Both the position numbers and the translations under genes were made by a program. Below are positions 17,914 through 27,284 of a stretch of DNA of 64,000 nt, in pieces. The stretch's first letter is position 1; every line of letters begins with the position of its first letter. This stretch comes from Cognatishimia sp. MH4019 (GTDB lineage: Bacteria; Pseudomonadota; Alphaproteobacteria; Rhodobacterales; Rhodobacteraceae), in the NCBI RefSeq assembly GCF_020177595.1, contig NZ_JAHTBL010000006.1:62001-126000 (forward strand), in the 5' to 3' direction. The notes beneath the pieces were generated by a model that ran no database searches, was not told the origin of the DNA, and was given only the letters and a program-made list of their open reading frames with translations.

Positions 17914-18269
17914 TTGTTTAGTCCTTTGTGTGTGTTTTGTTTGCGTTGTGTGTGTTTGGAAGTTTGCGCTTCCGATGACAGACAAATGGCATTCCACAGT
18001 GGACCTGAAAACGCGCACGGTGATCTTGGCGTATGTGCACGAACGCACATCACAGGCCCGTGACGGGCTATTGCGTGATTTTGGTAACGACGGTGTGAGC
18101 AAGGCTCCCCCCGTCCCGGACCTGATCCGGGACCCCGCTGCCATTGTTGCACAACCCCAACCCCATGAGGCCCCGGATCACGTCCGGGGCGGGCATGACA
18201 GTGCCCAGCGCTGAAAAGTTTTCAAAAAACTTTTCCCCAAACTCTTCTAAAAAGTTTTGTGTACTCTGC
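17914..18269. other. 356-bp intergenic region with promoter-like stretch and REP-like palindromes
   Basis: No gene is visible here. From about 17914 to 17955 the DNA is rich in TTTG/TGTG and probably holds the promoter of the small exported protein. From 18113 to 18189 lie two GC-rich palindromes (listed separately). Positions 18215-18257 contain an inverted repeat around AAAAGTTTT (AAAAGTTTTCAAAAAACTTTT), which reads on the minus strand as a U-tailed hairpin downstream of nothing obvious and on the plus strand as a weak terminator. Confidence 0.5.
18113..18189. repeat. Pair of REP-like palindromes, copy A
   Basis: Palindrome 1 is GTCCCGGA-CCTGA-TCCGGGAC (18113-18133). Palindrome 2 is CCCCGGA-TCACG-TCCGGGG (18171-18189). 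A similar pair is found at 31621-31674, with the first palindrome matching at about 17 of 21 positions. The layout of two GC palindromes 35-40 bases apart resembles REP/BIME-type repeats of proteobacteria. Confidence 0.6.
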
Positions 18270-19643
18270 TCAGCAATTCGGAATATTCACAGCCAAACCG
18301 CCCAAAGCCGTCTCTTTATACTTCTCACTCATGTCTTCGCCGGTCTGGCGCATCGTCTCGATCGCCGCATCCAGTGGCACGAAATGCGTGCCATCCCCGC
18401 GCAACGCCAGCGATGCCGCCGATACGGCCTTGATCGCGCCGAGCCCGTTGCGCTCGATACACGGGACTTGCACCAGACCTTTCACCGGATCGCAGGTCAT
18501 GCCCAGATGATGCTCTAGCGCGATCTCGGCGGCGTTCTCGACTTGCTCAGGCGTCCCGCCCATCACAGCACACAATCCTGCCGCTGCCATCGCGGCCGCT
18601 GATCCCACCTCTGCCTGACACCCGCATTCCGCACCGGAGATCGAGGCGTTGTGCTTGACCAGCCCGCCAATCGCAGCTGCGGTCAGCAGAAACTCCCTGA
18701 CCCGAGAAGGGGCAGCCCCTGGGACATGGTCCAGCCAATAGCGGATCGTGGCAGGCACCACGCCTGCGGCCCCATTGGTGGGCGCGGTGACAACCTGACC
18801 GCCTGCTGCGTTCTCTTCGTTCACCGCCATGGCATAAACGCTGATCCAGTCGTTGATCGTATGCGGGGCGGACAGGTTCATGCCACGCTCGGCCTCAAGC
18901 GCCTCATGAATTCCCTTCGCGCGGCGCTTGACGGATAGACCGCCGGGCAAGATGCCATCACGCTCCAAACCGCGCTCGATACAGTCGTTCATGACCTGCC
19001 ACAGACGGTCCAACCCGTCCTCCAGCGCGCTCACGCCCATGCGTGACAACTCATTGGCGCGCTTCATCTCGGCGATGGATTTCCCGGAACCAGAGGCCAT
19101 CTCCAGCATCTCGGCGGCAGAGTGAAAGGCATAAGGCACCGCGGGACCGTCATCGGTATTGGCGCCGGAGGCCAACTCGTCTGCGGTCATCACAAAGCCA
19201 CCGCCGACGGAGTAATAGGTCTCGGACACCACGATATCGCCCTGCGCATCGCGCCCGTTCAGGATCAGACCATTGGCATGACCGGGCAGGGGCGGGCCGA
19301 AATCGAAAAGCAGATCATCTTTTGGATCAAATGCCAGATCGCCCAGACCCTCTGGCGTTACCGTCTTCTGGGCATGGATGCGCCTCAGCTCTGCCTCGGC
19401 TTTATCAAGATCATAGGTGTCGGGCAGAAACCCTGCCAGCCCCAGCATCACCGCCCGGTCGGTCGCGTGGCCCACGCCGGTAAAGGCCAAAGACCCATGC
19501 AGAGATGCCGAAACTCCTGCGACGCCAAATGGCTGCGCGCGCAGGTGATCAAGGAACCGCGCTGCGGCCACCATCGGCCCCATCGTATGCGACGAGGAGG
19601 GGCCAACGCCCACCTTGAACATCTCGAATACGGACAAAAACAT
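18270..19643 (-). CDS. sdaA: L-serine ammonia-lyase (iron-sulfur type)
   Basis: This 457-residue single-chain enzyme deaminates L-serine to pyruvate and ammonia. The beta domain comes first (MFLSVFEMFKVGVGPSSSHTMGPM), followed by the alpha domain with the Cys residues that bind a [4Fe-4S] cluster (SGAECGCQAEVG, GMTCDPVKGLVQVPC). The length fits the single-polypeptide type of Gram-negatives. The ATG at 19643 is chosen because it begins the conserved N-terminus; the longer frame adds 30 non-conserved residues. It is divergent from rpiA across about 167 bases. Confidence 0.95.
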   Translation of the reverse strand: MFLSVFEMFKVGVGPSSSHTMGPMVAAARFLDHLRAQPFGVAGVSASLHGSLAFTGVGHATDRAVMLGLAGFLPDTYDLDKAEAELRRIHAQKTVTPEGLGDLAFDPKDDLLFDFGPPLPGHANGLILNGRDAQGDIVVSETYYSVGGGFVMTADELASGANTDDGPAVPYAFHSAAEMLEMASGSGKSIAEMKRANELSRMGVSALEDGLDRLWQVMNDCIERGLERDGILPGGLSVKRRAKGIHEALEAERGMNLSAPHTINDWISVYAMAVNEENAAGGQVVTAPTNGAAGVVPATIRYWLDHVPGAAPSRVREFLLTAAAIGGLVKHNASISGAECGCQAEVGSAAAMAAAGLCAVMGGTPEQVENAAEIALEHHLGMTCDPVKGLVQVPCIERNGLGAIKAVSAASLALRGDGTHFVPLDAAIETMRQTGEDMSEKYKETALGGLAVNIPNC

Positions 19644-19810
19644 CGCAACCCTCCCTGCGCTCCGGCCACTATAGGCACGCCTGACAGCCTGTCGCAGCCT
19701 GAAAGCGACGCAACGCCCGCTACAAACGCGCACATTTTCACGGCTTTCCCTCTCGCACCCTGCGCATGACCGCCCTATAGTCGCGCAACATTCAACCGGA
19801 GTGCTGCCCC

Positions 19811-20599
19811 ATGTCCGCCGATCTGTCGCCTATCGACAAAGCCAAATTTGTTGCCGCCAAGCGGGCTTGTGACTTTGTCGAAGACGGCATGCGCGTTGGG
19901 CTTGGCACCGGCTCGACCGCCGCCTGGATGGTGCGGTGTCTGGGCGAATTGGTGCGCGAGGATGGGCTGAACATCCAAGGCGTGCCGACCTCCAGCCGCA
20001 CCGCTGATCTGGCGCGCGAAGTGGGCATCAAAGTGATTTCGTTGGACGAGGCGAAATGGCTCGATCTGACGATCGACGGGGCCGATGAATATGACGCCAA
20101 CCTGAACCTGATTAAAGGCGGCGGCGGCGCGTTGCTGCAGGAAAAGATCGTTGCAACCGCCAGCGACCAGATGATCGTGATTGCCGATATCGGCAAGCAG
20201 GTCGACGCGCTGGGCGGCTTTCCCTTGCCGGTCGAGGTGATCCCCTTTGGCTGGCAGACCACCAAAGCTTTGGTCGAGGAGACGCTGGTTGGGCTGGACG
20301 TGCTTGGCCAGACCACGACGCTGCGGATGAACGGGGAGGCACCCTACATCACGGATGAGGGTAATCATATTCTAGATCTGCATCTGCACCGCATCAATAA
20401 TGCCCGCCAGTTGAGCCTTGTGATGAACCAGATCCCCGGCGTGGTGGAAAACGGCCTTTTCATCGACATCTGCGATGCGGTCGTGATCGGCCATGGTGAC
20501 GGGCGTGTCGAAGTGCGCGACATCAATGCAGGCACTGTTGAAGAAGACAAAATCGACTTTCTGGAAAACGAGAACCTCTTTTCCGACCTGACTGACTAA
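19811..20599 (+). CDS. rpiA: Ribose-5-phosphate isomerase A
   Basis: The 262-residue enzyme interconverts ribose 5-phosphate and ribulose 5-phosphate in the pentose phosphate pathway. Visible signatures are VGLGTGSTAAWMV (phosphate loop, about 33-45), TIDGADEYD with the catalytic acid, and IKGGGGALLQEKIV. It is longer than the E. coli enzyme (219) because of a C-terminal tail, as usual in alphaproteobacteria. The stop is UAA, and gor follows after 11 bases with AAAGGAAG as the ribosome-binding site. Confidence 0.96.
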   Translation: MSADLSPIDKAKFVAAKRACDFVEDGMRVGLGTGSTAAWMVRCLGELVREDGLNIQGVPTSSRTADLAREVGIKVISLDEAKWLDLTIDGADEYDANLNLIKGGGGALLQEKIVATASDQMIVIADIGKQVDALGGFPLPVEVIPFGWQTTKALVEETLVGLDVLGQTTTLRMNGEAPYITDEGNHILDLHLHRINNARQLSLVMNQIPGVVENGLFIDICDAVVIGHGDGRVEVRDINAGTVEEDKIDFLENENLFSDLTD

Positions 20600-20610
20600 A
20601 GGAAGACCCC

Positions 20611-21969
20611 ATGGCTTTTGACTACGACCTTTTCGTCATTGGTGGCGGCTCTGGCGGGGTGCGCGCGGCCCGCGTGGCCGCTCAAGAGGCCGGGGCAAAG
20701 GTAGGCCTTGCCGAGGAAGATCGCATGGGCGGGACCTGCGTCATCCGCGGCTGCGTGCCGAAAAAGCTGATGGTCTTTGCCTCGACCTACCGCAACATGT
20801 TCGACGATGCGCGCGCCTATGGCTGGGAGCTTGAGGACGGCGATTTCCATTGGCCCAAGTTTCAAAAGCACATGTCCTCCGAGTTGGACCGCCTGGAGCA
20901 GATCTACCGCAACCTGCTGAAAGACGCGAATGTCGAGACATATGATGCCCGTGCCACGCTGGAAGATGCACATACCGTCAAGCTCTCTACCGGAGAGACG
21001 ATCACCGCCAAGCATATCCTGATTGCCACGGGCGGTCGCCCGCAACTGCCGGGTATTCCCAATGACGATCTGGGGATCACCTCAAATGATATCTTCCATC
21101 TGAAAGAGTTGCCCAATTCCATGCTGATTGTCGGGGGCGGTTACATCGCCTGTGAATTCGCCGGCATCATGAACGGGCTGGGCACTGAAGTGACGCAGTA
21201 TTACCGCGGTGCGCAAATCCTGCGCGGCTTTGATGACGAAGCGCGCGGCATGGTGGCCGACCAGATGAAAGAGCGTGGCGTCAAGCTGCACACCGGCACC
21301 AATGTGCTGGAGATGGAAAAGCGCGATGGTGGCATCTGGGTGAAGTCGACCACCGGGCAAGAGAACATCTTCGATCAGGTCATGTTTGCAACAGGTCGCA
21401 CGCCGAACACAGACGCGCTGGGTTGCGAAGGCGCAGGGGTTGAGCTTGGTCGTCGTGGCGAGGTAATCGTGGACGAGTACAGCCAGACCAAGGTACCCTC
21501 AATTTACGCCATCGGGGACGTGACCAACCGCGTGCAGCTGACCCCAGTTGCGATCCGCGAAGGCATGGCCTTTGTCGAGACGGTTTTCAAAGGCAACCCG
21601 ACGAAGCCTGATCACGAACTAATCCCATCTGCGATTTTTACCCAGCCTGAAATGGGAACGGTCGGTCTGACCGAAGAGGAAGCCCGCGACCGGGAACCGA
21701 TCGAGGTTTACTGCACCTCGTTTCGGCCCATGCAAACGGCCTTTGCCGGGCGTCCTGACAGGGTTTTGATGAAATTGGTTGTCAGTCAAGAAACCCGCGT
21801 GGTTCTGGGCTGTCATATCGTGTCTGATCACGCGGGCGAGATGATCCAACTGGCTGGTGTTGCCGTAAAAATGGGCGCAACCAAGGAACAGTTTGATCAG
21901 ACATGCGCGGTCCACCCCACGATTTCTGAAGAACTTGTGACCATGAAAACTCCCATGCGCACGGCTTGA
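20611..21969 (+). CDS. gor: Glutathione-disulfide reductase
   Basis: The 452-residue flavoprotein reduces oxidised glutathione with NADPH. The FAD-binding GGGSGGVRAARVAA (about 10-23), redox-active CVIRGCVPKK (about 44-53), NAD(P)-binding GGGYIACEFAGIM, second FAD motif YAIGDVTNRVQLTP and C-terminal interface HPTISEELVTM (catalytic His) are all present. It is co-transcribed with rpiA. An order of rpiA-gor-hflK is common in Rhodobacterales. Confidence 0.96.
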   Translation: MAFDYDLFVIGGGSGGVRAARVAAQEAGAKVGLAEEDRMGGTCVIRGCVPKKLMVFASTYRNMFDDARAYGWELEDGDFHWPKFQKHMSSELDRLEQIYRNLLKDANVETYDARATLEDAHTVKLSTGETITAKHILIATGGRPQLPGIPNDDLGITSNDIFHLKELPNSMLIVGGGYIACEFAGIMNGLGTEVTQYYRGAQILRGFDDEARGMVADQMKERGVKLHTGTNVLEMEKRDGGIWVKSTTGQENIFDQVMFATGRTPNTDALGCEGAGVELGRRGEVIVDEYSQTKVPSIYAIGDVTNRVQLTPVAIREGMAFVETVFKGNPTKPDHELIPSAIFTQPEMGTVGLTEEEARDREPIEVYCTSFRPMQTAFAGRPDRVLMKLVVSQETRVVLGCHIVSDHAGEMIQLAGVAVKMGATKEQFDQTCAVHPTISEELVTMKTPMRTA

Positions 21970-22031
21970 ATTCCGTGCAAACACACACAGTTATCAATCC
22001 ATACTCTGAGCGAGAGGGGAATTAACCTAAA

Positions 22032-23219
22032 ATGGCTGGAAATAACGGCGGCCCATGGGGCGGCGGCGGTGGAAACCGCGGCGGCGATGACGACCGCAAC
22101 AAAGGAAATAACGGGGGCGGGCGCAGGCCCGGCGGCGACGGGCCGCAAATCCCCGAGATCGACGAGATCATGAAAAAAGGTCAGGAACAGCTGCGCGTCC
22201 TGATGGGAGGTCGTGGTGGTGATGGCCGCAATGGCTCTGGCGGTGGCGGCGGTGCAGGGGGCGGTGGCCCGCTGTTGACCAAAAGCACTGTCGGTATCGG
22301 TGTGCTTGTGGCCGCCGGTCTGTGGCTCGCCGCGTCGTTCTACACTGTCCGCCCGGAAGAGCAGTCGGTCGAGTTGTTCCTTGGTGAGTTTTCATCCGTC
22401 GGCAATCCAGGTCTGAACTTCGCCCCATGGCCGCTGGTCACCGCCGAAGTCATCCCGGTGACGCGAGAGCAGATCGAGGATATTGGCGTTGGTAATCGCG
22501 GTGGCGATGCTGGCCTGATGCTGACCGGGGACGAGAATATCGTGGACATCGACTTCCAGGTCGTCTGGAATATCAATGACCCTGCGAAGTTTCTCTTCAA
22601 CCTTGCCGATCCGCGCCCGACGATCCGGGCCACCTCTGAATCGGCCATGCGTGAGATCATCGCGCAGTCCAATCTGGCCCCGATCCTCAACAGGGATCGT
22701 GGTGTGATTGCCGACCGTCTGGACGAGCTGATCCAATCCACGCTCGACAGCTATGACAGCGGCGTCAACATCGTGCGTGTGAACTTCGACAAGGCCGACC
22801 CGCCCGAGTCCGTGATCGACGCTTTCCGTGACGTGCAAGCCGCCGAACAGGAACGCGACCGTCTGCAAAACGTGGCAGACGCCTATGCCAACCGCGTTCT
22901 CGCCGAAGCCCGCGGTGAAGCCGCACAGGTTCTCGAACAGGCCGAGGGTTATCGCGCCCGCGTGGTCAATGAAGCCCAGGGTGAGGCGTCACGCTTCTCG
23001 GCTGTCTTGACTGAATATCTGCTGGCCCCCGAAGTGACCCGCAAACGTCTCTATTTGGAGACGATGGAAGAAGTGTTGGGCCGCGTCGACAAGATCATTC
23101 TTGATGACATCGGAGCAGGCGGCGGCCAAGGCGTCGTGCCATATCTGCCGCTTAATGAGCTGCGTAACAACCGCGCAGCACCTGCTGCAAGCACGGCGAC
23201 AACCGGAGGAAACAACTGA
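22032..23219 (+). CDS. hflK: FtsH protease activity modulator HflK
   Basis: This 395-residue inner-membrane protein has a Gly/Asn-rich cytosolic N-terminus (residues 1-85, MAGNNGGPWGGGGGNRGG...), one transmembrane helix (about 90-110), then the SPFH/band 7 domain in the periplasm (YTVRPEEQSVELFLGEF onward) and a coiled-coil (about 270-330). It forms the HflKC cage that regulates FtsH. The glycine tract is longer than in E. coli. The stop overlaps the hflC start (TGATG). Confidence 0.95.
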   Translation: MAGNNGGPWGGGGGNRGGDDDRNKGNNGGGRRPGGDGPQIPEIDEIMKKGQEQLRVLMGGRGGDGRNGSGGGGGAGGGGPLLTKSTVGIGVLVAAGLWLAASFYTVRPEEQSVELFLGEFSSVGNPGLNFAPWPLVTAEVIPVTREQIEDIGVGNRGGDAGLMLTGDENIVDIDFQVVWNINDPAKFLFNLADPRPTIRATSESAMREIIAQSNLAPILNRDRGVIADRLDELIQSTLDSYDSGVNIVRVNFDKADPPESVIDAFRDVQAAEQERDRLQNVADAYANRVLAEARGEAAQVLEQAEGYRARVVNEAQGEASRFSAVLTEYLLAPEVTRKRLYLETMEEVLGRVDKIILDDIGAGGGQGVVPYLPLNELRNNRAAPAASTATTGGNN

Positions 23220-24094
23220 TGAAAAAATCTACATTCCTTCTGCCCATTGTGGTCGTCGCGATCGCGGCATTGCTGTCCTCGGTCTTTATCGTGGATGAGC
23301 GTGAGAAAGCTCTGGTTCTGCAATTCGGTCGCGTTGTCGACGTGAAGGAAGACCCTGGTCTTGCCTTCAAGATTCCGCTTATTCAGGAAGTCGTGCGCTA
23401 TGACGACCGGATTCAGTCACGTGATGTCGACCCGCTTGAGGTCACGCCTCTTGATGATCGCCGTCTCGTCGTGGACGCCTTCGCGCGTTACCGGATCGCC
23501 GATGTGGAACGCTTCCGTCAGGCTGTCGGTGTGGGTGGCCTTGCGACCGCTGAAAGCCGTCTCGACAGCATCTTGCGTGCTGAAACGCGCGAAATTCTTG
23601 GTTCTGTCAGCTCGAACGACATTCTCAGTTCGGACCGTGCGGCGCTGATGCTCCGCATCCGGAATAACGCGATTGCCGAAGCGCGGGGCTTGGGGCTTGA
23701 GATCATCGACGTTCGTCTCAAGCGCACCGACCTGCCCGAGGAAAACCTCGACGCGACGTTCGAGCGGATGCGCGCAGAGCGTGAACGGGAAGCGACCGAC
23801 GAACGCGCCCGTGGTAACGAGGCCGCGCAACGTGTTCGGGCGCAAGCCGACCGGACCGTGGTCGAACTGGTCTCTGACGCCAACCGTCAGTCCGAGATCA
23901 TTCGCGGTGAAGCCGATGCCGAGCGTAACAACATCTTCGCCTCGGCGTTCAGTCGCGATCCGGAGTTCTTCGAGTTCTACCGCTCGATGACCGCCTATCA
24001 GCGCTCGCTGCAAGGAGGAAACTCCACACTGGTTCTGTCGCCCGATAGTGACTTCTTCAATTACCTGAAGTCCGACGAATTGACGCCGCAGTAA
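23219..24094 (+). CDS. hflC: FtsH protease activity modulator HflC
   Basis: This 291-residue partner of HflK has an N-terminal signal anchor (MKKSTFLLPIVVVAIAALLSSVFIV) followed by a band 7 domain (DEREKALVLQFGRVVDVKEDPGLAFKIP) and a C-terminal coiled coil rich in Arg/Glu/Ala (about 175-240). Translation is coupled to hflK by the one-base stop/start overlap. It ends in UAA, and the DUF2065 gene follows after four bases. Confidence 0.95.
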   Translation: MKKSTFLLPIVVVAIAALLSSVFIVDEREKALVLQFGRVVDVKEDPGLAFKIPLIQEVVRYDDRIQSRDVDPLEVTPLDDRRLVVDAFARYRIADVERFRQAVGVGGLATAESRLDSILRAETREILGSVSSNDILSSDRAALMLRIRNNAIAEARGLGLEIIDVRLKRTDLPEENLDATFERMRAEREREATDERARGNEAAQRVRAQADRTVVELVSDANRQSEIIRGEADAERNNIFASAFSRDPEFFEFYRSMTAYQRSLQGGNSTLVLSPDSDFFNYLKSDELTPQ

Positions 24095-24098
24095 CGCG

Positions 24099-24293
24099 AT
24101 GTTGGAAACCATCATCCTGGCCATCGGCCTGGTCTTGATAGTCGAGGGGCTGGTGTACGCACTGGCCCCTTCGCTTATTGAGCAGATGCTTGCGGCTTTG
24201 CGCGACATCCCGCCCGAGGCCCGTCGCTTGATGGGCCTGCTGGCGATGGTCACCGGTTTGGCTCTTGTCTGGCTCGCCCGCTCCGCGCTTTAA
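24099..24293 (+). CDS. DUF2065 family small membrane protein
   Basis: The 64-residue protein has two hydrophobic helices (about 3-22 and 43-62) separated by 'EQMLAALRDIPPEARRLMG', which is the DUF2065 (YjeT-like) pattern. Genes of this family sit directly after hflC in many proteobacteria, suggesting a link to the HflKC-FtsH system. The function is unknown. It lies four bases after hflC and is surely in the same transcript. Confidence 0.85.
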   Translation: MLETIILAIGLVLIVEGLVYALAPSLIEQMLAALRDIPPEARRLMGLLAMVTGLALVWLARSAL

Positions 24294-24320
24294 GTGGCTC
24301 AAGGACGAAAGGCCATCCGC

Positions 24321-24821
24321 ATGAGCACTGATCCCCAAGGCATTCCCGGCGCAACGATTGGCCATGGCCACCTGATGGTCGCTGATCTGGACCGCGCCAT
24401 TACCTTTTACCGCGACGTGATCGGGATGCGCCTCGTGCGCGAATATGGCGATCAGGCCGCGTTTATGTCCTTTGACGACTACCACCACCATCTTGGCCTC
24501 AATACGTGGAACAGCAAGGGTGGCACCCCGCCGCCAAAGGGCCATACCGGCCTTTTTCACCTCGCTTTGCTCTTCCCCGACCGCGCCACTTTGGGGCAGG
24601 CCATCGACCGGGTGCAAAGCGCAGGTTACGGGCTGACAGGGGCCGCCGATCACGGGGTCAGTGAGGCCGTCTATCTGGACGATCCCGATGGCAATGGGCT
24701 GGAGCTTTATTGCGACCGTCCCCCATCTGAATGGGAGACGGAGGAAGATGGCAGGCTCAAAATGGTCAACGAACCGCTTGATGTCGCCGCCCTTGTTGCG
24801 GAAGGCCGCGCGGCGCTTTAG
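24321..24821 (+). CDS. VOC (glyoxalase/dioxygenase) family protein
   Basis: The 166-residue cytoplasmic protein has a vicinal-oxygen-chelate fold. The first beta-alpha-beta unit starts at GHGHLMVADLDRAITFYRDVIGM; His in GHGH, His in LFHLAL and Glu in GLELYCDR are in positions that usually bind the metal. The sequence resembles ring-cleavage extradiol dioxygenase-like or CatE-type VOC proteins; the substrate is unknown. I start at the ATG at 24321; an in-frame GTG at 24294 right after the previous stop is possible but lacks a clear ribosome-binding site. Confidence 0.8.
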   Translation: MSTDPQGIPGATIGHGHLMVADLDRAITFYRDVIGMRLVREYGDQAAFMSFDDYHHHLGLNTWNSKGGTPPPKGHTGLFHLALLFPDRATLGQAIDRVQSAGYGLTGAADHGVSEAVYLDDPDGNGLELYCDRPPSEWETEEDGRLKMVNEPLDVAALVAEGRAAL

Positions 24822-24848
24822 CGGCGTTTGATCCGAAAGCTTTTTGCC

Positions 24849-25652
24849 ATGACCACCGCCACTGCGTTGCCCGATGATCTGCCCCTCGAAGGAATCGCGG
24901 TCGGGGAGGGGCCAGCGCTTGTTCTGCTCCATGGGGCCGGTGTTGATCTGGACCTTTGGACACCCCAAATGCCCGCATTCGCCGCCTGTTATCGCGTGAT
25001 TGCCCTGAACCTGCCCGGTCATGGTGACAGCCCGATGGTCTCGGGCGGTGTGCCTGCCATGGCGGATGCCGTCATGCAGACGCTCGACGCACTTGGCATC
25101 CAGCGCGCGGCGTTCATGGGCCTTTCCCTTGGCGGAATGGTCGCGCTTGAGATTGCAGGCCGCTGGCCCGACCGCGCAACGCATCTGATTATGGTCGAAG
25201 CGGTGCCATTTGTGGCTGCAACCTCATGGGGTCAGCGTTTGATGGAGGCTGCGATCCTTCCCCTGCGTCTGATCCCGCCGCGCTGGCTGGCCAAGCTGCC
25301 CGCCAAGTCCATGGGGGCCGAAACCGAAGAGGCCGGTCGTTACGTCAAGATCGCCCTCGCCAAGATGACTGCCGCCAACACTCACCGCATCCTGCGCGAC
25401 GCGTTGCGCTATGATGGCCGTCCGCGCCTTGCACAGGTCACGGCCCCCACGCTGGTCATGGTTGGGGCTGCCAACCCCGCGACCCACAGCCGCGCACAGG
25501 TCGCCGCCGATGGCATCCAGAACGCGCAGTTCGAGGTCGTCCCGAACGCGGGCCACATTCTGAACCGGGACGCCGCCGCGCATTTCACCGCGCGCAGTCT
25601 TGCGTTTCTAGAAACGCCCACAACCGTTGGCGGGTCCGCAAGCGCGTGCTAG
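24849..25652 (+). CDS. Alpha/beta hydrolase
   Basis: The 267-residue protein has an alpha/beta-hydrolase fold: oxyanion strand LVLLHGAGVD (near 25-33), the GHGDSP loop and the nucleophile elbow GLSLGG with Ser93. The C-terminal His is in NAGHILNRD, and an Asp in the strand region near TLVMVGAANPATH completes the triad less clearly. The product resembles 3-oxoadipate enol-lactonase or general esterases, but substrate specificity is not readable. It follows the VOC gene by 27 bases. An alternative TTG start at 24828 is possible. Confidence 0.8.
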   Translation: MTTATALPDDLPLEGIAVGEGPALVLLHGAGVDLDLWTPQMPAFAACYRVIALNLPGHGDSPMVSGGVPAMADAVMQTLDALGIQRAAFMGLSLGGMVALEIAGRWPDRATHLIMVEAVPFVAATSWGQRLMEAAILPLRLIPPRWLAKLPAKSMGAETEEAGRYVKIALAKMTAANTHRILRDALRYDGRPRLAQVTAPTLVMVGAANPATHSRAQVAADGIQNAQFEVVPNAGHILNRDAAAHFTARSLAFLETPTTVGGSASAC

Positions 25653-25700
25653 GCTTGCGCGACGAAAAGCTCGGACACCCGACATCATGATCCTCTGCGC

Positions 25701-27137
25701 ATGACCACAGCTCTGACCCCGCCTTGCGAGGAGAGGCGCGCCATCGCGCCCCAGCCCGCGGCGCAAGAGCATGACCCGCGCGGCGCGCTGCTGGCAACGA
25801 TCCTTGGCTCAAGCCTCGCGTTTGTCGTTGGCTCTATCGTCAATGTTGCGTTGCCCGCCATGCAGACCGAGTTCGGCGTCGGCCCCACAGGCGCCCAGTG
25901 GATCGTGAACGCCTATCTGCTGCCCCTCGGTGCATTGGTGTTGATCGGAGGCGCGCTGGGCGATGTGGCTGGGCGCAAACGCGTGTTTGAAGCCGGGTTG
26001 ATCCTCTTCGCAGCCTCCTGCCTGCTCTGCGCGGTCGCGTGGAACTTCCCGGTTCTTATGCTGGCCCGCGCCTTGGAAGGCGTTGCCGCTGCCATGATCG
26101 CGCCCACCTCGCTGGCAATCATCGCAGACGCTTTCACCGGGCCGGAGCGTGGCAAGGCCATCGGCACTTGGGCCGCAATCGGTGCCGCCGCAGGCGCACT
26201 CGCCCCTGTTCTGGGTGGTGTGATCGTCGATTTTGCTGGCTGGCGATGGGCCTTCGTCGCCGTCGTCCCGGTCTCGCTTTATGCCTATGTCGTGGCCCGC
26301 CGCGCCATCCGCGAAAGCCGCGCCCCGCGTGAAGATTGCGCGCCGCTGGATTTGTCTGGGGCTGTGCTGATCATGCTGGCGCTGCTTGCCCTGATCTGGG
26401 CGCTGATTGCGCTGCCGGACCAAGGCGCGACCCAAGCGACACTGGGTGCATTAGCTGTCGGCACCGCCTTGCTGCTCACCTTCCTTGCTGTTGAATATCG
26501 CAAAGGTGACAACGCCATGACACCGTTACGCTTGTTTACGAATTCGAGCTTTCTGGGCCTCTCGCTTCTGACGTTCTTTCTTTATGCCGCGCTCGGTGGG
26601 TTGCTGGTCTTGCTGCCATACGTGCTGATCAGCGAGCTCAATTACTCTGCCACCGCTGCAGGCGCGGCGATCCTGCCATTCCCGCTGCTGCTCGGGCTGC
26701 TTTCAAGGACCATGGGCGGAACGCTCGCGACCCGGCTTGGCACACGCACGATCCTGACCGGCGGGTCTGTCTTCGTGGCCATCGGCTTTACCCTTTTCAC
26801 CCGTATCCCCGCAGGTGAGGTCAATTACTGGACCCATATACTGCTGCCTCTCATCGTGCTCGCCATCGGCATGGCCGCCAGCGTCGCGCCACTCACCACA
26901 GCCGTGTTGCAAAGCGCAGGCGCGCGGTATTCTGGCGTCGCCTCTGGCATCAACAACGCCATTGCGCGGATTGCGGGCCTTGTCGCGACTGCGCTTTTGG
27001 GCCTTGTTCTGCTGGGCGAAGCCGGCACGCTTGTAGCAGGTCTTACCCAAGCCGCCTGGGCCGGGGTCGGCCTGTCGCTTTTCAGCGCGGGCAGCGCCTG
27101 GCTGTTGCTACGCCACGCAGATGACCCGGTTCCGTAA
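25701..27137 (+). CDS. MFS transporter, DHA2 (14-TM, EmrB/QacA) type
   Basis: The 478-residue inner-membrane transporter has about 14 hydrophobic segments, motif A-like GDVAGRKRVFEAG after the second helix and motif C-like GAAAGALAPVLGG in helix 5. This is the drug:H+ antiporter-2 architecture. The N-terminus starts with a polar stretch (TTALTPPCEERRAIAPQPAA). It is probably an exporter; what it exports is unknown. It is the last of three accessory genes that separate DUF2065 from degP. Confidence 0.87.
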   Translation: MTTALTPPCEERRAIAPQPAAQEHDPRGALLATILGSSLAFVVGSIVNVALPAMQTEFGVGPTGAQWIVNAYLLPLGALVLIGGALGDVAGRKRVFEAGLILFAASCLLCAVAWNFPVLMLARALEGVAAAMIAPTSLAIIADAFTGPERGKAIGTWAAIGAAAGALAPVLGGVIVDFAGWRWAFVAVVPVSLYAYVVARRAIRESRAPREDCAPLDLSGAVLIMLALLALIWALIALPDQGATQATLGALAVGTALLLTFLAVEYRKGDNAMTPLRLFTNSSFLGLSLLTFFLYAALGGLLVLLPYVLISELNYSATAAGAAILPFPLLLGLLSRTMGGTLATRLGTRTILTGGSVFVAIGFTLFTRIPAGEVNYWTHILLPLIVLAIGMAASVAPLTTAVLQSAGARYSGVASGINNAIARIAGLVATALLGLVLLGEAGTLVAGLTQAAWAGVGLSLFSAGSAWLLLRHADDPVP

Positions 27138-27284
27138 AGCCGGAGACAGAACACACACGCTTCACATCTCTTTGAAACCCTGAGAGCGCGGTTTGAGTTG
27201 TGGTTTGCGCATCCTACATATCTAATCAGCGATAAGCAGCCGACACCTTGGTGGTCTGGCACAATTCTGCAAAGGAGACCCCTC

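Noticed and set aside
24057-25184. 375-codon minus-strand frame over DUF2065, VOC and hydrolase genes
   Set aside because: Three plus-strand genes with family motifs occupy the region; the minus frame has none.
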